The notes beneath the pieces were generated by a model. It did not search any database. It was not told the origin of the DNA and saw nothing but the letters and a program-made list of their open reading frames with translations. A DNA stretch of 19,207 nt from the NCBI GenBank assembly GCA_019115685.1, contig DXDC01000410.1, forward strand, positions 1 to 19,207, written 5' to 3'. Position numbers and translations under genes: made by a program. This stretch comes from Candidatus Agrococcus pullicola. Lineage in GTDB: Bacteria > Actinomycetota > Actinomycetes > Actinomycetales > Microbacteriaceae. This document shows positions 1 through 6,763 of the stretch, one piece after another (positions within the stretch are counted from its first letter, which is position 1; the number at the start of each line of letters is the position of its first letter).

Positions 1-43
1 CAACCAAGTGGTTCGATGGCGCGGCATCTGGCGACTTGTGACC

Positions 44-64
44 GGCGGATCTCGCGCATCCGCC
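44..64. repeat. Perfect 7-bp inverted repeat, terminator of an upstream gene or GntR operator
   Basis: GGCGGAT (44-50) and ATCCGCC (58-64) form a perfect 7-bp stem around a 7-base loop. A TGA in one plus-strand frame that is open to the left edge ends at 41, so the hairpin could terminate a gene whose body lies outside the window. No T-run follows. It could equally be the operator of the GntR gene starting 26 bases downstream, because GntR proteins bind spaced inverted repeats. The sequence alone does not decide. Nothing else can be supported in bases 1-89. Confidence 0.4.
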
Positions 65-89
65 CAGCAATAACAACAGGGGAGGAACG

Positions 90-446
90 ATGATCGACGA
101 CAGCAGGCCGCTGTTCATGCAGATCGCCGACCGGATCGCCGAGGGCATTCTGGACGACACCTACCCCGAAGACACAGCCGTTCCATCGACGAACGAACTG
201 GCGAGGCACTTGCGCATCAATCCGGCAACCGCCGGCAAAGGGCTGACGCTGCTCGTCGAGCAGGGCGTGCTGGTGAAGAGAAGAGGAATCGGAATGTTCG
301 TCGCCGTCGGAGCCCGCGATCGACTCGTGCGAGACCGCAGCGAGTCGTTCGCAGCCGAATTCATCACGCCCATGATTCATGCGGCGCAACAACTTGGACT
401 TTCCCGTGAGGAACTCATCACGGCCATCGAAAAGGAGCTTTCATGA
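90..446 (+). CDS. GntR-family transcriptional regulator, YtrA subfamily
   Basis: This 118-residue protein consists almost entirely of a GntR winged helix-turn-helix. Residues about 7-68 carry the typical opening PLFMQIADRIAEGI, the recognition region PSTNELARHLRINPATAGKG and the wing VLVKRRGIGMFV. Only about 50 residues follow, so there is no FadR, HutC or MocR effector domain; such short proteins belong to the YtrA subfamily, which normally represses an adjacent ABC transporter operon. The ATG is preceded by GGGGAGGAACG, a strong ribosome binding site. The stop overlaps the next start as ATGA, so the regulator is translationally coupled to the ABC ATPase it probably controls. The ligand is unknown; known YtrA operons often respond to cell-wall antibiotics, which is not shown here. 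Confidence 0.9.
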   Translation: MIDDSRPLFMQIADRIAEGILDDTYPEDTAVPSTNELARHLRINPATAGKGLTLLVEQGVLVKRRGIGMFVAVGARDRLVRDRSESFAAEFITPMIHAAQQLGLSREELITAIEKELS

Positions 447-1342
447 CTACCGTCATTCAGACGAAGAATGTCTCGAAGCGATACAAGGCTGTCGCAGCCG
501 TCGACGAGCTGAGCGTCGAGTTCGAGCAGCACCGCATCCACGGCCTTCTTGGCCGTAACGGTGCCGGTAAGACAACGCTGATGCAGTTGCTCACAGGGCA
601 GCTCTTCGCCACGGGAGGCCAGATCAGCGTCTTCGGCGAAGAGCCTGTCGAGAACGCAGACGTACTGCGGCGAGTCTGCTTCATCCAGGAGGGGCAGGTG
701 TATCCGGACGGATTCACGCCCGAACACGTGCTGACCGTCGCAAGGGGCATCCACAGCGGGTGGGATGAGGAAACGGCGAGGCACCTCGTCGACGTCTTCG
801 AGCTGCCGACCGATCGCAAGATCAAGAAGCTGTCCCGCGGTCAATTGAGCGCCATCGGCATCATCGTCGGCATCGCGTCGCGGGCCGAGCTGACGTTCTT
901 CGACGAGCCGTATCTCGGCCTCGACGCCGTCGCCAGGAAGAACTTCTACGACGAACTGCTGCGCGACTTCAGCGAGCATCCTCGCACGATCGTGATTTCA
1001 TCGCACCACATCGATGAGATCGCGCCGCTGCTCGAAACCGTCACGGTCATCGACAACGGCAAGCTGCTGATGCGCCACGAGGTCGAGGAGCTGGCGGATG
1101 CCGCGAGCTCGTTCTCAGGCACCCGTACGGCCATCGACGAATTCGCAGAGTATGTCGAAGTTCTCGAACGCACCGACGTCGGCGGGCTCTCCACCATCGT
1201 CGTGCGCGGCCAGGTGCCGCGACCGCTGCTGGAGCGAGCGTCCGAGCTGAAGCTCGAACGCCAGCCGGCTTCACTGCAGGATCTATTCGTCGCACTCACA
1301 GAGTCGGCGCGGCAGGAACGTCGCGCTCGGCAGAACGCATAG
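443..1342 (+). CDS. ABC transporter ATP-binding protein of a YtrA-type operon
   Basis: The 299-residue protein has one nucleotide-binding domain in its first ~215 residues: Walker A GRNGAGKTT (37-45), Q-loop near FIQEGQ (80-85), signature LSRGQ (130-134), Walker B LTFFDEP (150-156) and H-loop SSHHIDE (186-192). The signature has Arg in place of the first Gly of LSGGQ, a variant common in ABC-2/YtrB-like exporter ATPases. The ~85-residue C-terminal tail is typical of these proteins and probably contacts the membrane partner. AAAGGAG precedes the ATG. It overlaps the GntR gene by 4 bases and is followed 8 bases later by the membrane protein gene. Together they probably form an exporter or a membrane-stress module; the substrate cannot be read from the sequence. 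Confidence 0.9.
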   Translation: MTTVIQTKNVSKRYKAVAAVDELSVEFEQHRIHGLLGRNGAGKTTLMQLLTGQLFATGGQISVFGEEPVENADVLRRVCFIQEGQVYPDGFTPEHVLTVARGIHSGWDEETARHLVDVFELPTDRKIKKLSRGQLSAIGIIVGIASRAELTFFDEPYLGLDAVARKNFYDELLRDFSEHPRTIVISSHHIDEIAPLLETVTVIDNGKLLMRHEVEELADAASSFSGTRTAIDEFAEYVEVLERTDVGGLSTIVVRGQVPRPLLERASELKLERQPASLQDLFVALTESARQERRARQNA

Positions 1343-1350
1343 GGGGAATC

Positions 1351-2073
1351 ATGCAACGCATTAATAACGTATTGCGAGTGCACTTCGCCGACAGGAAGGG
1401 AACGTTCCTGGCACCGGTGATCGTCGTCGGCATCGCCATGGTGGTCATCGCGCTCGTCGGGATCATCGCGACGATCGTCGGCGCCGAAAGAGACGCACTC
1501 TGGGAGGGCATGCAGTACAACGGAGCCGTCTGGACGCTGCTAGGCATCGGCATAGGCATCGGATTCGCGACGATGGGGCAGCACCTGTCGTTCGCACTCG
1601 GCATGGGGATCACACGCCGTGAATGGGCTATCGGATCCGGGCTCATGTTCGTCATCATGGCGGCATCCATCAGCACGATCGTCGTGATCGGCAAAGTGAT
1701 CGAAATCGCCACCGGCGGCTGGGGCATGGGTGTGCGCATGTTCGACACCGTGCACACGAGCACGGGGCCCTGGTGGCAGACAGCCGCGCAGACCTTTCTG
1801 ATCGCGCTCGCGGGCATGTGCTTCTGCGCCATGATCGGTGCCGTCTGGAACCGGTGGGGCAAGACGGGGCTGTCCTGGCTCGGCGGCGTGATGCTGATCC
1901 TGCTGGTACTGGCGTTCGGTATCGGGCTCATAACACCTTGGGAACAGGTACTGCGCATGCTCGAAGCACTTGTGAGCTTCGGATGGGGCGGTTGGATGAG
2001 CGTACTGGCCGGAATCACCGTCGTCTCCGCAATCGTCTGGGCGATTCTGACACGGAGAGCCGAGGTTCGCTGA
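1351..2073 (+). CDS. Six-helix membrane protein, likely ABC transporter permease subunit
   Basis: The 240-residue protein has six hydrophobic stretches at about residues 17-42, 52-78, 92-118, 146-164, 173-195 and 210-233, and a short charged N-terminus (VHFADRKGTF), an arrangement like the ABC-2-type permease subunits of YtrA operons. No conserved catalytic motif is visible. The ATG is preceded by AGGGGGAATC, and the gene starts 8 bases after the ATPase stop, so the two are cotranscribed. It is the natural membrane partner of the ATPase, forming either a homodimeric exporter or a complex with an unlinked subunit. The last residues (LTRRAEVR) are positively charged, fitting a cytoplasmic C-terminus. 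A terminator hairpin follows at 2100-2140. Confidence 0.75.
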   Translation: MQRINNVLRVHFADRKGTFLAPVIVVGIAMVVIALVGIIATIVGAERDALWEGMQYNGAVWTLLGIGIGIGFATMGQHLSFALGMGITRREWAIGSGLMFVIMAASISTIVVIGKVIEIATGGWGMGVRMFDTVHTSTGPWWQTAAQTFLIALAGMCFCAMIGAVWNRWGKTGLSWLGGVMLILLVLAFGIGLITPWEQVLRMLEALVSFGWGGWMSVLAGITVVSAIVWAILTRRAEVR

Positions 2074-2099
2074 ACCACTCGCCACTTGAGACGATGCAT

Positions 2100-2140
2100 C
2101 GTATCCCGCCCTCCCGGATGTTCCAGTGGGGCGGGATACG
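2100..2140. terminator. Probable bidirectional terminator between convergent units
   Basis: CGTATCCCGCCC (2100-2111) pairs perfectly with GGGCGGGATACG (2129-2140), a 12-bp GC-rich stem with a 17-base loop. On the plus strand it is followed by TCTTGTTC, a weak T-tract. It lies between the ABC operon stop (2073) and the stop of the minus-strand CPBP gene (2147), so it can serve both. The 12-bp palindrome ACGATGCATCGT (2091-2102) overlaps its left foot. Confidence 0.7.
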
Positions 2141-2146
2141 TCTTGT

Positions 2147-3055
2147 TCAACCCTCTCGAGTTCGCCGGCGGTGCCAGACCAAGAGTACGAGAACCGTAGG
2201 AACGAGGAAAGCGGCACCAATCGCAAGGTTGGCCCACGCCGCAGGGTTGAAGGCTTGACCCGTCAGCAGGACGATCGAGTAGTGACTGGCATGGAAACCG
2301 CTGTGGATGCCAGCGGCGATCCACATGGATCCGGTCAGGAGTACCAGTGAACCTGCAAGGGCGCCGAAACCGAACGGGATGGCGAGGTAGGCAAGATAGT
2401 CGTACCAGTATTGCTGACCGCCGTCGGACAACAGATGGATGATGGTGAACGTGGCGGTCGTCCACCAGAACGCCAACCACGGGCGGTGGACCACGATGTT
2501 GAAGAGCCAGCCCCGGAACAGCAGTTCTTCGGGAATCCCCTGCGACAGGAAGGCCATGCCGAACAGGATGAGCAGTACCGCCCACAGCGGAGCCGATGCG
2601 ATCATGCCCGAGAAACTCTCGTTGCTTTCGAAGATCGGCAGACCGGTCACGGAGCGTATGGCGAAGAGCAGCGCCATGATGGCCCCGGCGATGCCGCCCC
2701 CGGCGAGGAGCCAGCCGAAGGCTCGAGCGTTCACGACCCATCCCGCATCCCTGAGCCGCTTCCGCTCGATGAGACGCATCCACAGAGTAACGAGCCCCAC
2801 GGTGGCTGCAAGCACGAAAGCGTAACGAACGGTTTCCAGCAGGAATAGGACGCCCTCATCGTGCTCGAAAGCCGAGTACAGCGGCATGAAGGCGAGCGGC
2901 GACAGGAAGTTGAGCCCGAACAGCATTGCCACTGCCACCGCGAACCGGATGCCGAGGCCCCACCAGCGAAGCGGCAGGCGAGGCTGGGCGACGAGGGGAT
3001 CGGTGTCGATTCGGTGAGTTCCGGCCGGGGGCGCCGGGGTCGTTGCGGTATTCAC
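2147..3055 (-). CDS. CPBP-family intramembrane glutamic endopeptidase homologue
   Basis: This polytopic membrane protein carries the CPBP (CAAX protease and bacteriocin-processing, Rce1-like) signature. Motif 1 is EELLFR (176-181 of the 302-residue form), motif 2 the His in ATFTIIHL (His207), and motif 3 the His in AAGIHSGFH (His251). These Glu and His residues form the family's active site within the membrane. About eight hydrophobic segments are visible. I place the start at the GTG at 3055, because TACCGT (-10-like) lies 7 bases upstream and the protein then begins just before the charged/hydrophobic boundary. A GTG at 3127 would add 24 polar residues with no clear ribosome site. It is divergent from the two-component genes and may be controlled by them. 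Substrate unknown. Confidence 0.85.
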   Translation of the reverse strand: MNTATTPAPPAGTHRIDTDPLVAQPRLPLRWWGLGIRFAVAVAMLFGLNFLSPLAFMPLYSAFEHDEGVLFLLETVRYAFVLAATVGLVTLWMRLIERKRLRDAGWVVNARAFGWLLAGGGIAGAIMALLFAIRSVTGLPIFESNESFSGMIASAPLWAVLLILFGMAFLSQGIPEELLFRGWLFNIVVHRPWLAFWWTTATFTIIHLLSDGGQQYWYDYLAYLAIPFGFGALAGSLVLLTGSMWIAAGIHSGFHASHYSIVLLTGQAFNPAAWANLAIGAAFLVPTVLVLLVWHRRRTREG

Positions 3056-3062
3056 ACCTATC

Positions 3063-3068
3063 ACGGTA
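3063..3068 (-). promoter_or_regulatory. -10 box of the CPBP gene, leaderless type
   Basis: Read on the minus strand, TACCGT is followed by 7 bases and the GTG at 3055, so transcription would begin at or next to the start codon. No convincing -35 is visible. It follows the TANNNT-N6/7-RTG arrangement seen repeatedly in this window. Confidence 0.4.
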
Positions 3069-3135
3069 GAAACGCAGCTGTATGCGCACGAGGTGCGACG
3101 GTCATCCCCCGAAGCGCCATCTGTCACGGCTAGAG

Positions 3136-3149
3136 GTGACCGGGGTCAC
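3136..3149. promoter_or_regulatory. Palindrome GTGACC-GG-GGTCAC, candidate response-regulator site
   Basis: GTGACC (3136-3141) and GGTCAC (3144-3149) are perfect inverted arms separated by two bases. A third half-site, GTCAC, lies at 3123-3127. The palindrome ends 23 bases before the -10 box of the sensor kinase gene, where a good -35 hexamer is missing, so an activator bound here could substitute for it. It lies between two divergent genes and could control both. NarL-type regulators bind inverted repeats of this size. Confidence 0.5.
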
Positions 3150-3172
3150 GCTCTGCAGGAGAAACGCCCGAT

Positions 3173-3178
3173 TACGCT
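3173..3178 (+). promoter_or_regulatory. -10 box of the histidine kinase gene, leaderless type
   Basis: TACGCT is followed by six bases (GAAAAC) and the ATG at 3185, placing the expected transcription start on the A of the start codon. No ribosome binding site is present at the usual distance, and no -35 hexamer stands at 17-18 bases. Confidence 0.5.
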
Positions 3179-3184
3179 GAAAAC

Positions 3185-4411
3185 ATGGCCCAGCAGCGAG
3201 AAACCAATGTGCGCACGGCCGATACCGCGGCCGCCGAACCCAGAGCAGCGCAGGAGCCCGATCGATCGGTGAGCGACAGCGCACTGCGGATCGGGCTCAC
3301 CCTAACGCTCGTCATGTACTTCTCGACGTTCCTGATGCACGATGACCCCAGGGTCTACCTTCCCGGACTGGCAGTCGGAATCGCGTTCGGGCCACTCTGC
3401 TTCTGGTGGCTGAGGCGGTTCCATGCCGGCAAGAGTTCGCGCGTATTGGCGGCGGCGATTGCGACGTTGGCCGTAGCGGGCTTCATACTCGCCAATTCGA
3501 TCACGAGCGTCGGCATCGTCTGGGCGGCTCTGCTCGCGCTGTGCTTCGAGTTTGCGCCGCTCATCAGCGGTGTGCTCGCAGTACTGCTCGGGGGCTTCAC
3601 CTTCACCACGCACCTCGCAAGCGGCTCGCATCTCGCCAGAGCACTGGGCGAAGCGGCTGGCGCGGTCTTCATCTTCGGACTCGGTATCTACCTCGCCCTC
3701 CTTTTGAAGAGAATCACTGCGACCGAGCAGGAGCGCCGTGCCACGCTGGCCGATCTCGAGATCGCGAATCGTGAGTTGCGGCAGCGACTGGCAGCAGAGC
3801 AGGATCTCGTAGTCGCCGAGGAGCGAGCGCGAGTTGCGGCCGCCCTGCACGATGGGCTGGGGCATCGGCTCACCTCGATAGGGATGAGCCTGGACTTCAG
3901 TTCCCGGATGGTCGAGGTTGACCCCGTGCGCGCTCGCGAGGAGATCCTCGGTGCGAGAGCCACAGCAAGCGAGGCCCTGAACGAGATGCGTCGAGTCGTT
4001 CGCGCGATGCATCCCGTCAGCACCGATACCGAGGATCCGCTCGGGTCGCTGCGGGCGATCGCGGAGTCGTTCCATTCGACGGGTCTCGAGCTCGACTTCG
4101 TCAGAAGCGGATCGGGTAAACCGACCAGGGATGCGGGGCTGCTGATGGTGCGATTCGTGCAAGAAGCCCTCACGAATGTCGTACGGCACTCGGGCGCGAC
4201 GTTCGCACGGCTGCGGGTAGAAATCGACGGCGGCGACGTCACGGTCGCGCTCGAAGACAACGGTCGGGGAGGAGAAGCGGAAACCGGATACGGCATACCG
4301 TCGCTAACCGAGAGAGCTGCAGCTCTCGGCGGAACCGTGACCGCTACACCGTACGGTGGTATCGACGGTGGATTTGGTCTTGAGCTGCGGCTACCGGGGG
4401 TGATCTCATGA
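3185..4411 (+). CDS. Sensor histidine kinase, NarL/DesK-type (HisKA_3)
   Basis: The 408-residue kinase has four to five transmembrane segments between residues about 33 and 175 with short loops, so it lacks a large extracellular sensor and probably senses within or at the membrane. A coiled-coil-like linker (177-212) leads to the HisKA_3 dimerisation domain, with the phosphorylated His222 in ALHDGLGHRLT. The HATPase domain follows, with N-box EALTNVVRHSG (Asn331), G1 DNGRG (358-362) and G2 GYGI (368-371). This matches DesK/LiaS-type kinases that pair with LuxR-type regulators. The stop overlaps the start of its partner as ATGA at 4408. The start is at the ATG 6 bases after TACGCT. The signal is unknown. 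Confidence 0.93.
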   Translation: MAQQRETNVRTADTAAAEPRAAQEPDRSVSDSALRIGLTLTLVMYFSTFLMHDDPRVYLPGLAVGIAFGPLCFWWLRRFHAGKSSRVLAAAIATLAVAGFILANSITSVGIVWAALLALCFEFAPLISGVLAVLLGGFTFTTHLASGSHLARALGEAAGAVFIFGLGIYLALLLKRITATEQERRATLADLEIANRELRQRLAAEQDLVVAEERARVAAALHDGLGHRLTSIGMSLDFSSRMVEVDPVRAREEILGARATASEALNEMRRVVRAMHPVSTDTEDPLGSLRAIAESFHSTGLELDFVRSGSGKPTRDAGLLMVRFVQEALTNVVRHSGATFARLRVEIDGGDVTVALEDNGRGGEAETGYGIPSLTERAAALGGTVTATPYGGIDGGFGLELRLPGVIS

Positions 4412-5034
4412 ACGAGATTCGCGTCGTGATCGTCGATGACCACGAGTTTCTGCGACGCGGGTTGAAGCTCGTGTTCGAAACGTTCGTCGGCGTCGAACTG
4501 GTCGGTGAGGCGGGCGACGGTCGTGAAGCGCTCGCCGTGATTCCTGCTGCAGAACCCGATGTCGTCGTTACCGATGCGCGAATGCCCGGAATGGACGGGC
4601 TCGCCCTCGTGCGAGCGATGGCTGATGCGCATCCAGAGATTCCGGTGCTGGTGCTGACCACGTTCGAAGACGCGGAGCTCGTCGGTGCACTCATCGATGC
4701 AGGTGCGTCGGGCTATCTGCTGAAGGACGTCGGTGCCGAACGTCTCGAAGAGTCGATTCATGCGGTGGCGGAGGGAGGCCTCGTACTCGATCCGCGCATC
4801 GCGATGCACCTGCGCCGACGCGACGAAGCGGACGACGCGCTGGCAGTGCTCACAGCGACCGAACGAAAGGTCGGTGCCCTTGTCGCACAGGGAGCGACGA
4901 ACACCGAGATCGCGGATGCGCTGCATCTCGCCGAGGGCACGGTCAAGAACCACGTCTCGGCATTGCTGCGCAAGATCGGCGTTCGCGATCGCACCAATCT
5001 GGCACTGACGCTTGCGAAGGCACTGGGCCATTGA
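4408..5034 (+). CDS. Response regulator, NarL/FixJ family (LuxR-type HTH)
   Basis: This 208-residue protein has a receiver domain (about 4-120) with acidic residues Asp10 and Asp11, phospho-acceptor Asp56 in VVVTDARMPGMDG, Thr84 in VLVLTTF and Lys106 in GYLLKD. The C-terminal LuxR-type helix-turn-helix (about 147-205) shows LTATERKVGALVAQGATNTEIADALHLAEGTVKNHVSALLRKIG spread over 148-191. All phosphotransfer residues are present, so it should be active. It overlaps the kinase gene by 4 bases, a typical cognate pair. Likely targets are the palindrome at 3136-3149, giving autoregulation, and perhaps the divergent CPBP gene; this is inference from position. Confidence 0.95.
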   Translation: MNEIRVVIVDDHEFLRRGLKLVFETFVGVELVGEAGDGREALAVIPAAEPDVVVTDARMPGMDGLALVRAMADAHPEIPVLVLTTFEDAELVGALIDAGASGYLLKDVGAERLEESIHAVAEGGLVLDPRIAMHLRRRDEADDALAVLTATERKVGALVAQGATNTEIADALHLAEGTVKNHVSALLRKIGVRDRTNLALTLAKALGH

Positions 5035-5117
5035 GTACGGCTGTGGTGCTGAGTTGCGGCGTTACGGTGCTTGCATCTCGGCTGATGTCCCTGTTGTTTC
5101 GTTCAGTTCACGGGTTC

Positions 5118-5144
5118 GGTCGGAATTATGCAGGTATTCCGACC
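5118..5144. repeat. Perfect 9-bp inverted repeat, possible terminator of the two-component operon
   Basis: GGTCGGAAT (5118-5126) and ATTCCGACC (5136-5144) flank a 9-base loop. It lies 83 bases after the response-regulator stop in the 228-base gap 5035-5262. No T-run follows. It could end the two-component transcript or be a protein site. Nothing else coding was found in this gap. Confidence 0.45.
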
Positions 5145-5213
5145 CAAGCCCTACACCGAATCGGAATCCTGCCCTGCGGTACGTGTGGTTGATGCCGTGT
5201 GTTGACGCGGGGC

Positions 5214-5236
5214 TGTGGATAACTTCTGGCGAAGTT
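5214..5236. promoter_or_regulatory. TGTGGATAA (DnaA-box-like) joined to inverted repeat AACTTC-TGGC-GAAGTT
   Basis: TGTGGATAA (5214-5222) is a perfect complement of the DnaA box TTATCCACA. It overlaps by two bases a perfect 6-bp inverted repeat, AACTTC (5221-5226) and GAAGTT (5231-5236). The composite stops 14 bases before the -10-like TACTCT of the lipoprotein gene, where no ordinary -35 is present. It is therefore more likely a regulatory element of that gene pair than an origin; only one such box was seen. Confidence 0.4.
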
Positions 5237-5250
5237 GCAGGGAAGCAGAT

Positions 5251-5256
5251 TACTCT
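5251..5256 (+). promoter_or_regulatory. -10 box of the lipoprotein/PKD-like operon, leaderless type
   Basis: TACTCT is followed by six bases (GTCGGC) and the ATG at 5263. No -35 hexamer stands at 17-18 bases; that place is taken by the inverted repeat at 5221-5236. Confidence 0.5.
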
Positions 5257-5262
5257 GTCGGC

Positions 5263-5883
5263 ATGCGATCGGGATCAAAGAGGATAGCCGGGCTCATGCT
5301 CGCGGGAGCACTCGCGCTGGCGGGATGCTCGGGCGAGGACACAGTTCCTGACGACACCGCCGACCCTTCGCTTTCGGTGCCGCCCGTCGAGAACGAAGAG
5401 GTCGGTGAGGGCGACGGGGATGTTCTGGAACTCGACGAGATGTCCGACGAAGAACTGCTTGCTGAAGCGGAGCGTGCTTATCAGGGGTTTCTAGATGACC
5501 TGGAGGAACTACGTTCGTTGGGCTCAAACGACTACATGTCGCTGACGAGTTGGGCCACGGAGTCTTATCTTCGGGGTGTTGAGCGCATCTACGTCACTGA
5601 TTTTCCAGAAGGGATCACCGTCAGCGGAGCGCAGCGTCTGCTCGGTATCGAACTGTCTCAGCCGGACGACGACCAGGCTGCTGGGACGCTGAACGCGACT
5701 GTTTGTTTAGACAATACATCTCTGATTTTCACGGATCAGGATGGTGAACAAGTGATACAGCCTGATGCACCAGAGCGTTCAGCTGGAGTGGTCACATTCC
5801 TCTTGTCAGAGGACCAGGCCCACCTTCAAATTGATCAAGAGGAGCTCTTGACGGAAGTGAGTGAAGAACTATGCGTGCTTTAA
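5263..5883 (+). CDS. Secreted lipoprotein of unknown function, possible NTF2-like fold
   Basis: This 206-residue protein begins with a lipoprotein signal peptide: RSGSKR, a hydrophobic core LMLAGALALA, and lipobox LALAGC with Cys22 as the lipidated residue. An acidic, Pro/Ser/Glu-rich linker (about 23-60) should hold the domain away from the membrane. The folded part (62-206) has an alpha-helical start (EELLAEAERAYQGFLDDLEEL), then a mostly beta region with TLNATVCLD and two Cys (148, 204) that could form a disulfide. The helix-then-sheet pattern, with TVCLD followed by DQDGEQV, resembles NTF2-like lipoproteins of actinobacteria; this is a weak judgement. I chose the ATG at 5263 because it starts the signal peptide and sits 6 bases after TACTCT. 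It overlaps the next gene by 13 bases. Confidence 0.8.
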   Translation: MRSGSKRIAGLMLAGALALAGCSGEDTVPDDTADPSLSVPPVENEEVGEGDGDVLELDEMSDEELLAEAERAYQGFLDDLEELRSLGSNDYMSLTSWATESYLRGVERIYVTDFPEGITVSGAQRLLGIELSQPDDDQAAGTLNATVCLDNTSLIFTDQDGEQVIQPDAPERSAGVVTFLLSEDQAHLQIDQEELLTEVSEELCVL

Positions 5884-6695
5884 CAGCCGTCATCCTTTCT
5901 CTCGGAATTCTGATGCCCGGAAGCGATGGGCTTCTGTCGCAATCTGGCGAAGATGAGGACTCAACAGATGCGAATGTAGTTGGAGACGCAGTTGTCGTTG
6001 ATGGGGAGTGGACAACTCCAGGCGATCCAGGTGATTCGAACGAATCAGGGGTCATCGGTGACAGCGTTGGCGAGGACCCATTTGTGCGGATGTTCGAAGA
6101 ACATCGATGCAACCCGCATGAGGACACCGCTTCCGAGTGCGCCACGAATGGCTACATCATGATCAATCCGTCCAACCGAGATGACCCGGAGGACCCTGAC
6201 GAGCCGGAAGTTCGGCCGGTAACGATAGAAGATGTGCAGCGATTCGTACCCGATGCGCCGAACATCGTCGTGGAGCCCGACGGCTGGGGTCTGGTCGGCA
6301 AGCCCGTGAACGTGTATTCCGACTCGGGTGAGCAGACCACCGAGGGTGAGATTCTCGATATGCCGGTCACGATCCGGTGGATTCCCGTGAGCATCACGAT
6401 CGACTACGGCGACGGCACCGTCGTGACGAGTGCAGATCAGGGCGATGCCTGGGGCGAATCCGAGTACATGTCGGAGACAGTGACATCGCACATCTATCGC
6501 GTGGCCGGCGACTATGTAGTCTCTGCCGTGATCGAGTATGCACCGATCGTCGAAATCGACGGGCTCGAGGTGATTGTGCAGGGTACTGTCACCGTCGCGA
6601 CGAACGATGTGCCGATCAGTATCTACTGGGTCAAGACTCGGCTGACCCGCGGGGATTGCGAAGCATTCCCGGATGATCCGGGCTGCCCTGCGTAG
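5871..6695 (+). CDS. Exported protein with PKD-like segment, unknown function
   Basis: The 274-residue protein starts with a short hydrophobic stretch (RALTAVILSLGILMP) that looks like a weak signal peptide, followed by a very acidic region (about 26-70). Cys80 and Cys90 flank an acidic loop. Residues about 165-245 resemble a PKD/Ig-like beta domain: VSITIDYGDGT (173-183) and SHIYRVAGDYVVSAVIEY (206-223) match the family's YGDG and AGxYxVxxxxxY pattern. The C-terminus ends GDCEAFPDDPGCPA, with Cys263 and Cys272 in a probable small disulfide loop. A TGA 9 bases upstream in the same frame fixes the start. It overlaps the lipoprotein gene by 13 bases, so the two are surely cotranscribed and probably act together at the cell surface. 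No catalytic motif is visible. Confidence 0.8.
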   Translation: MRALTAVILSLGILMPGSDGLLSQSGEDEDSTDANVVGDAVVVDGEWTTPGDPGDSNESGVIGDSVGEDPFVRMFEEHRCNPHEDTASECATNGYIMINPSNRDDPEDPDEPEVRPVTIEDVQRFVPDAPNIVVEPDGWGLVGKPVNVYSDSGEQTTEGEILDMPVTIRWIPVSITIDYGDGTVVTSADQGDAWGESEYMSETVTSHIYRVAGDYVVSAVIEYAPIVEIDGLEVIVQGTVTVATNDVPISIYWVKTRLTRGDCEAFPDDPGCPA

Positions 6696-6750
6696 TGGGC
6701 GGCGCATCCGACAGTCCGCACTCGCAGGAACCGGTTCGGTGATCGCTTGA

Positions 6751-6756
6751 CACAAT
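6751..6756 (+). promoter_or_regulatory. -10-like box of pcp, leaderless type
   Basis: CACAAT is followed by seven bases and the ATG at 6764. The overlapping TTGACA (6747-6752) is at the wrong place to act as a -35 for this start. Confidence 0.3.
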
Positions 6757-6763
6757 GGTGGGC

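Noticed and set aside
1..93. C-terminal fragment of a gene entering from the left edge
   Set aside because: Three plus-strand frames are open for 12 to 30 codons from the edge, but none shows a recognisable C-terminus. The stop at 39-41 just before a hairpin is suggestive but not enough to call.
1296..2783. 495-codon open frame on the minus strand across the ABC permease and CPBP genes
   Set aside because: Its translation is low-complexity and rich in Pro, Met, Ser and Arg, it overlaps two well-supported genes in other frames, and shows no family motif. It reflects high-GC third-position bias.
3688..5031. 447-codon open frame on the minus strand, antisense to the kinase and regulator
   Set aside because: The opposite strand carries complete HisKA_3 and receiver/LuxR motifs with coupled starts; the antisense product is rich in Arg and Ser and has no recognisable domain.
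5214..5222. Replication origin signalled by a DnaA box
   Set aside because: There is a single box, no cluster, no AT-rich unwinding region of useful length, and no dnaA, dnaN or recF nearby.
5871..6695. The AT-richer segment as a prophage or insertion sequence remnant
   Set aside because: No integrase, transposase, terminal repeats or target duplications are visible; both genes have intact export signals and continuous frames.
6747..6752. TTGACA as a -35 for pcp
   Set aside because: Its partner -10 would fall inside the coding region at about 6770. The sequence is explained at least as well by the overlapping -10-like CACAAT.
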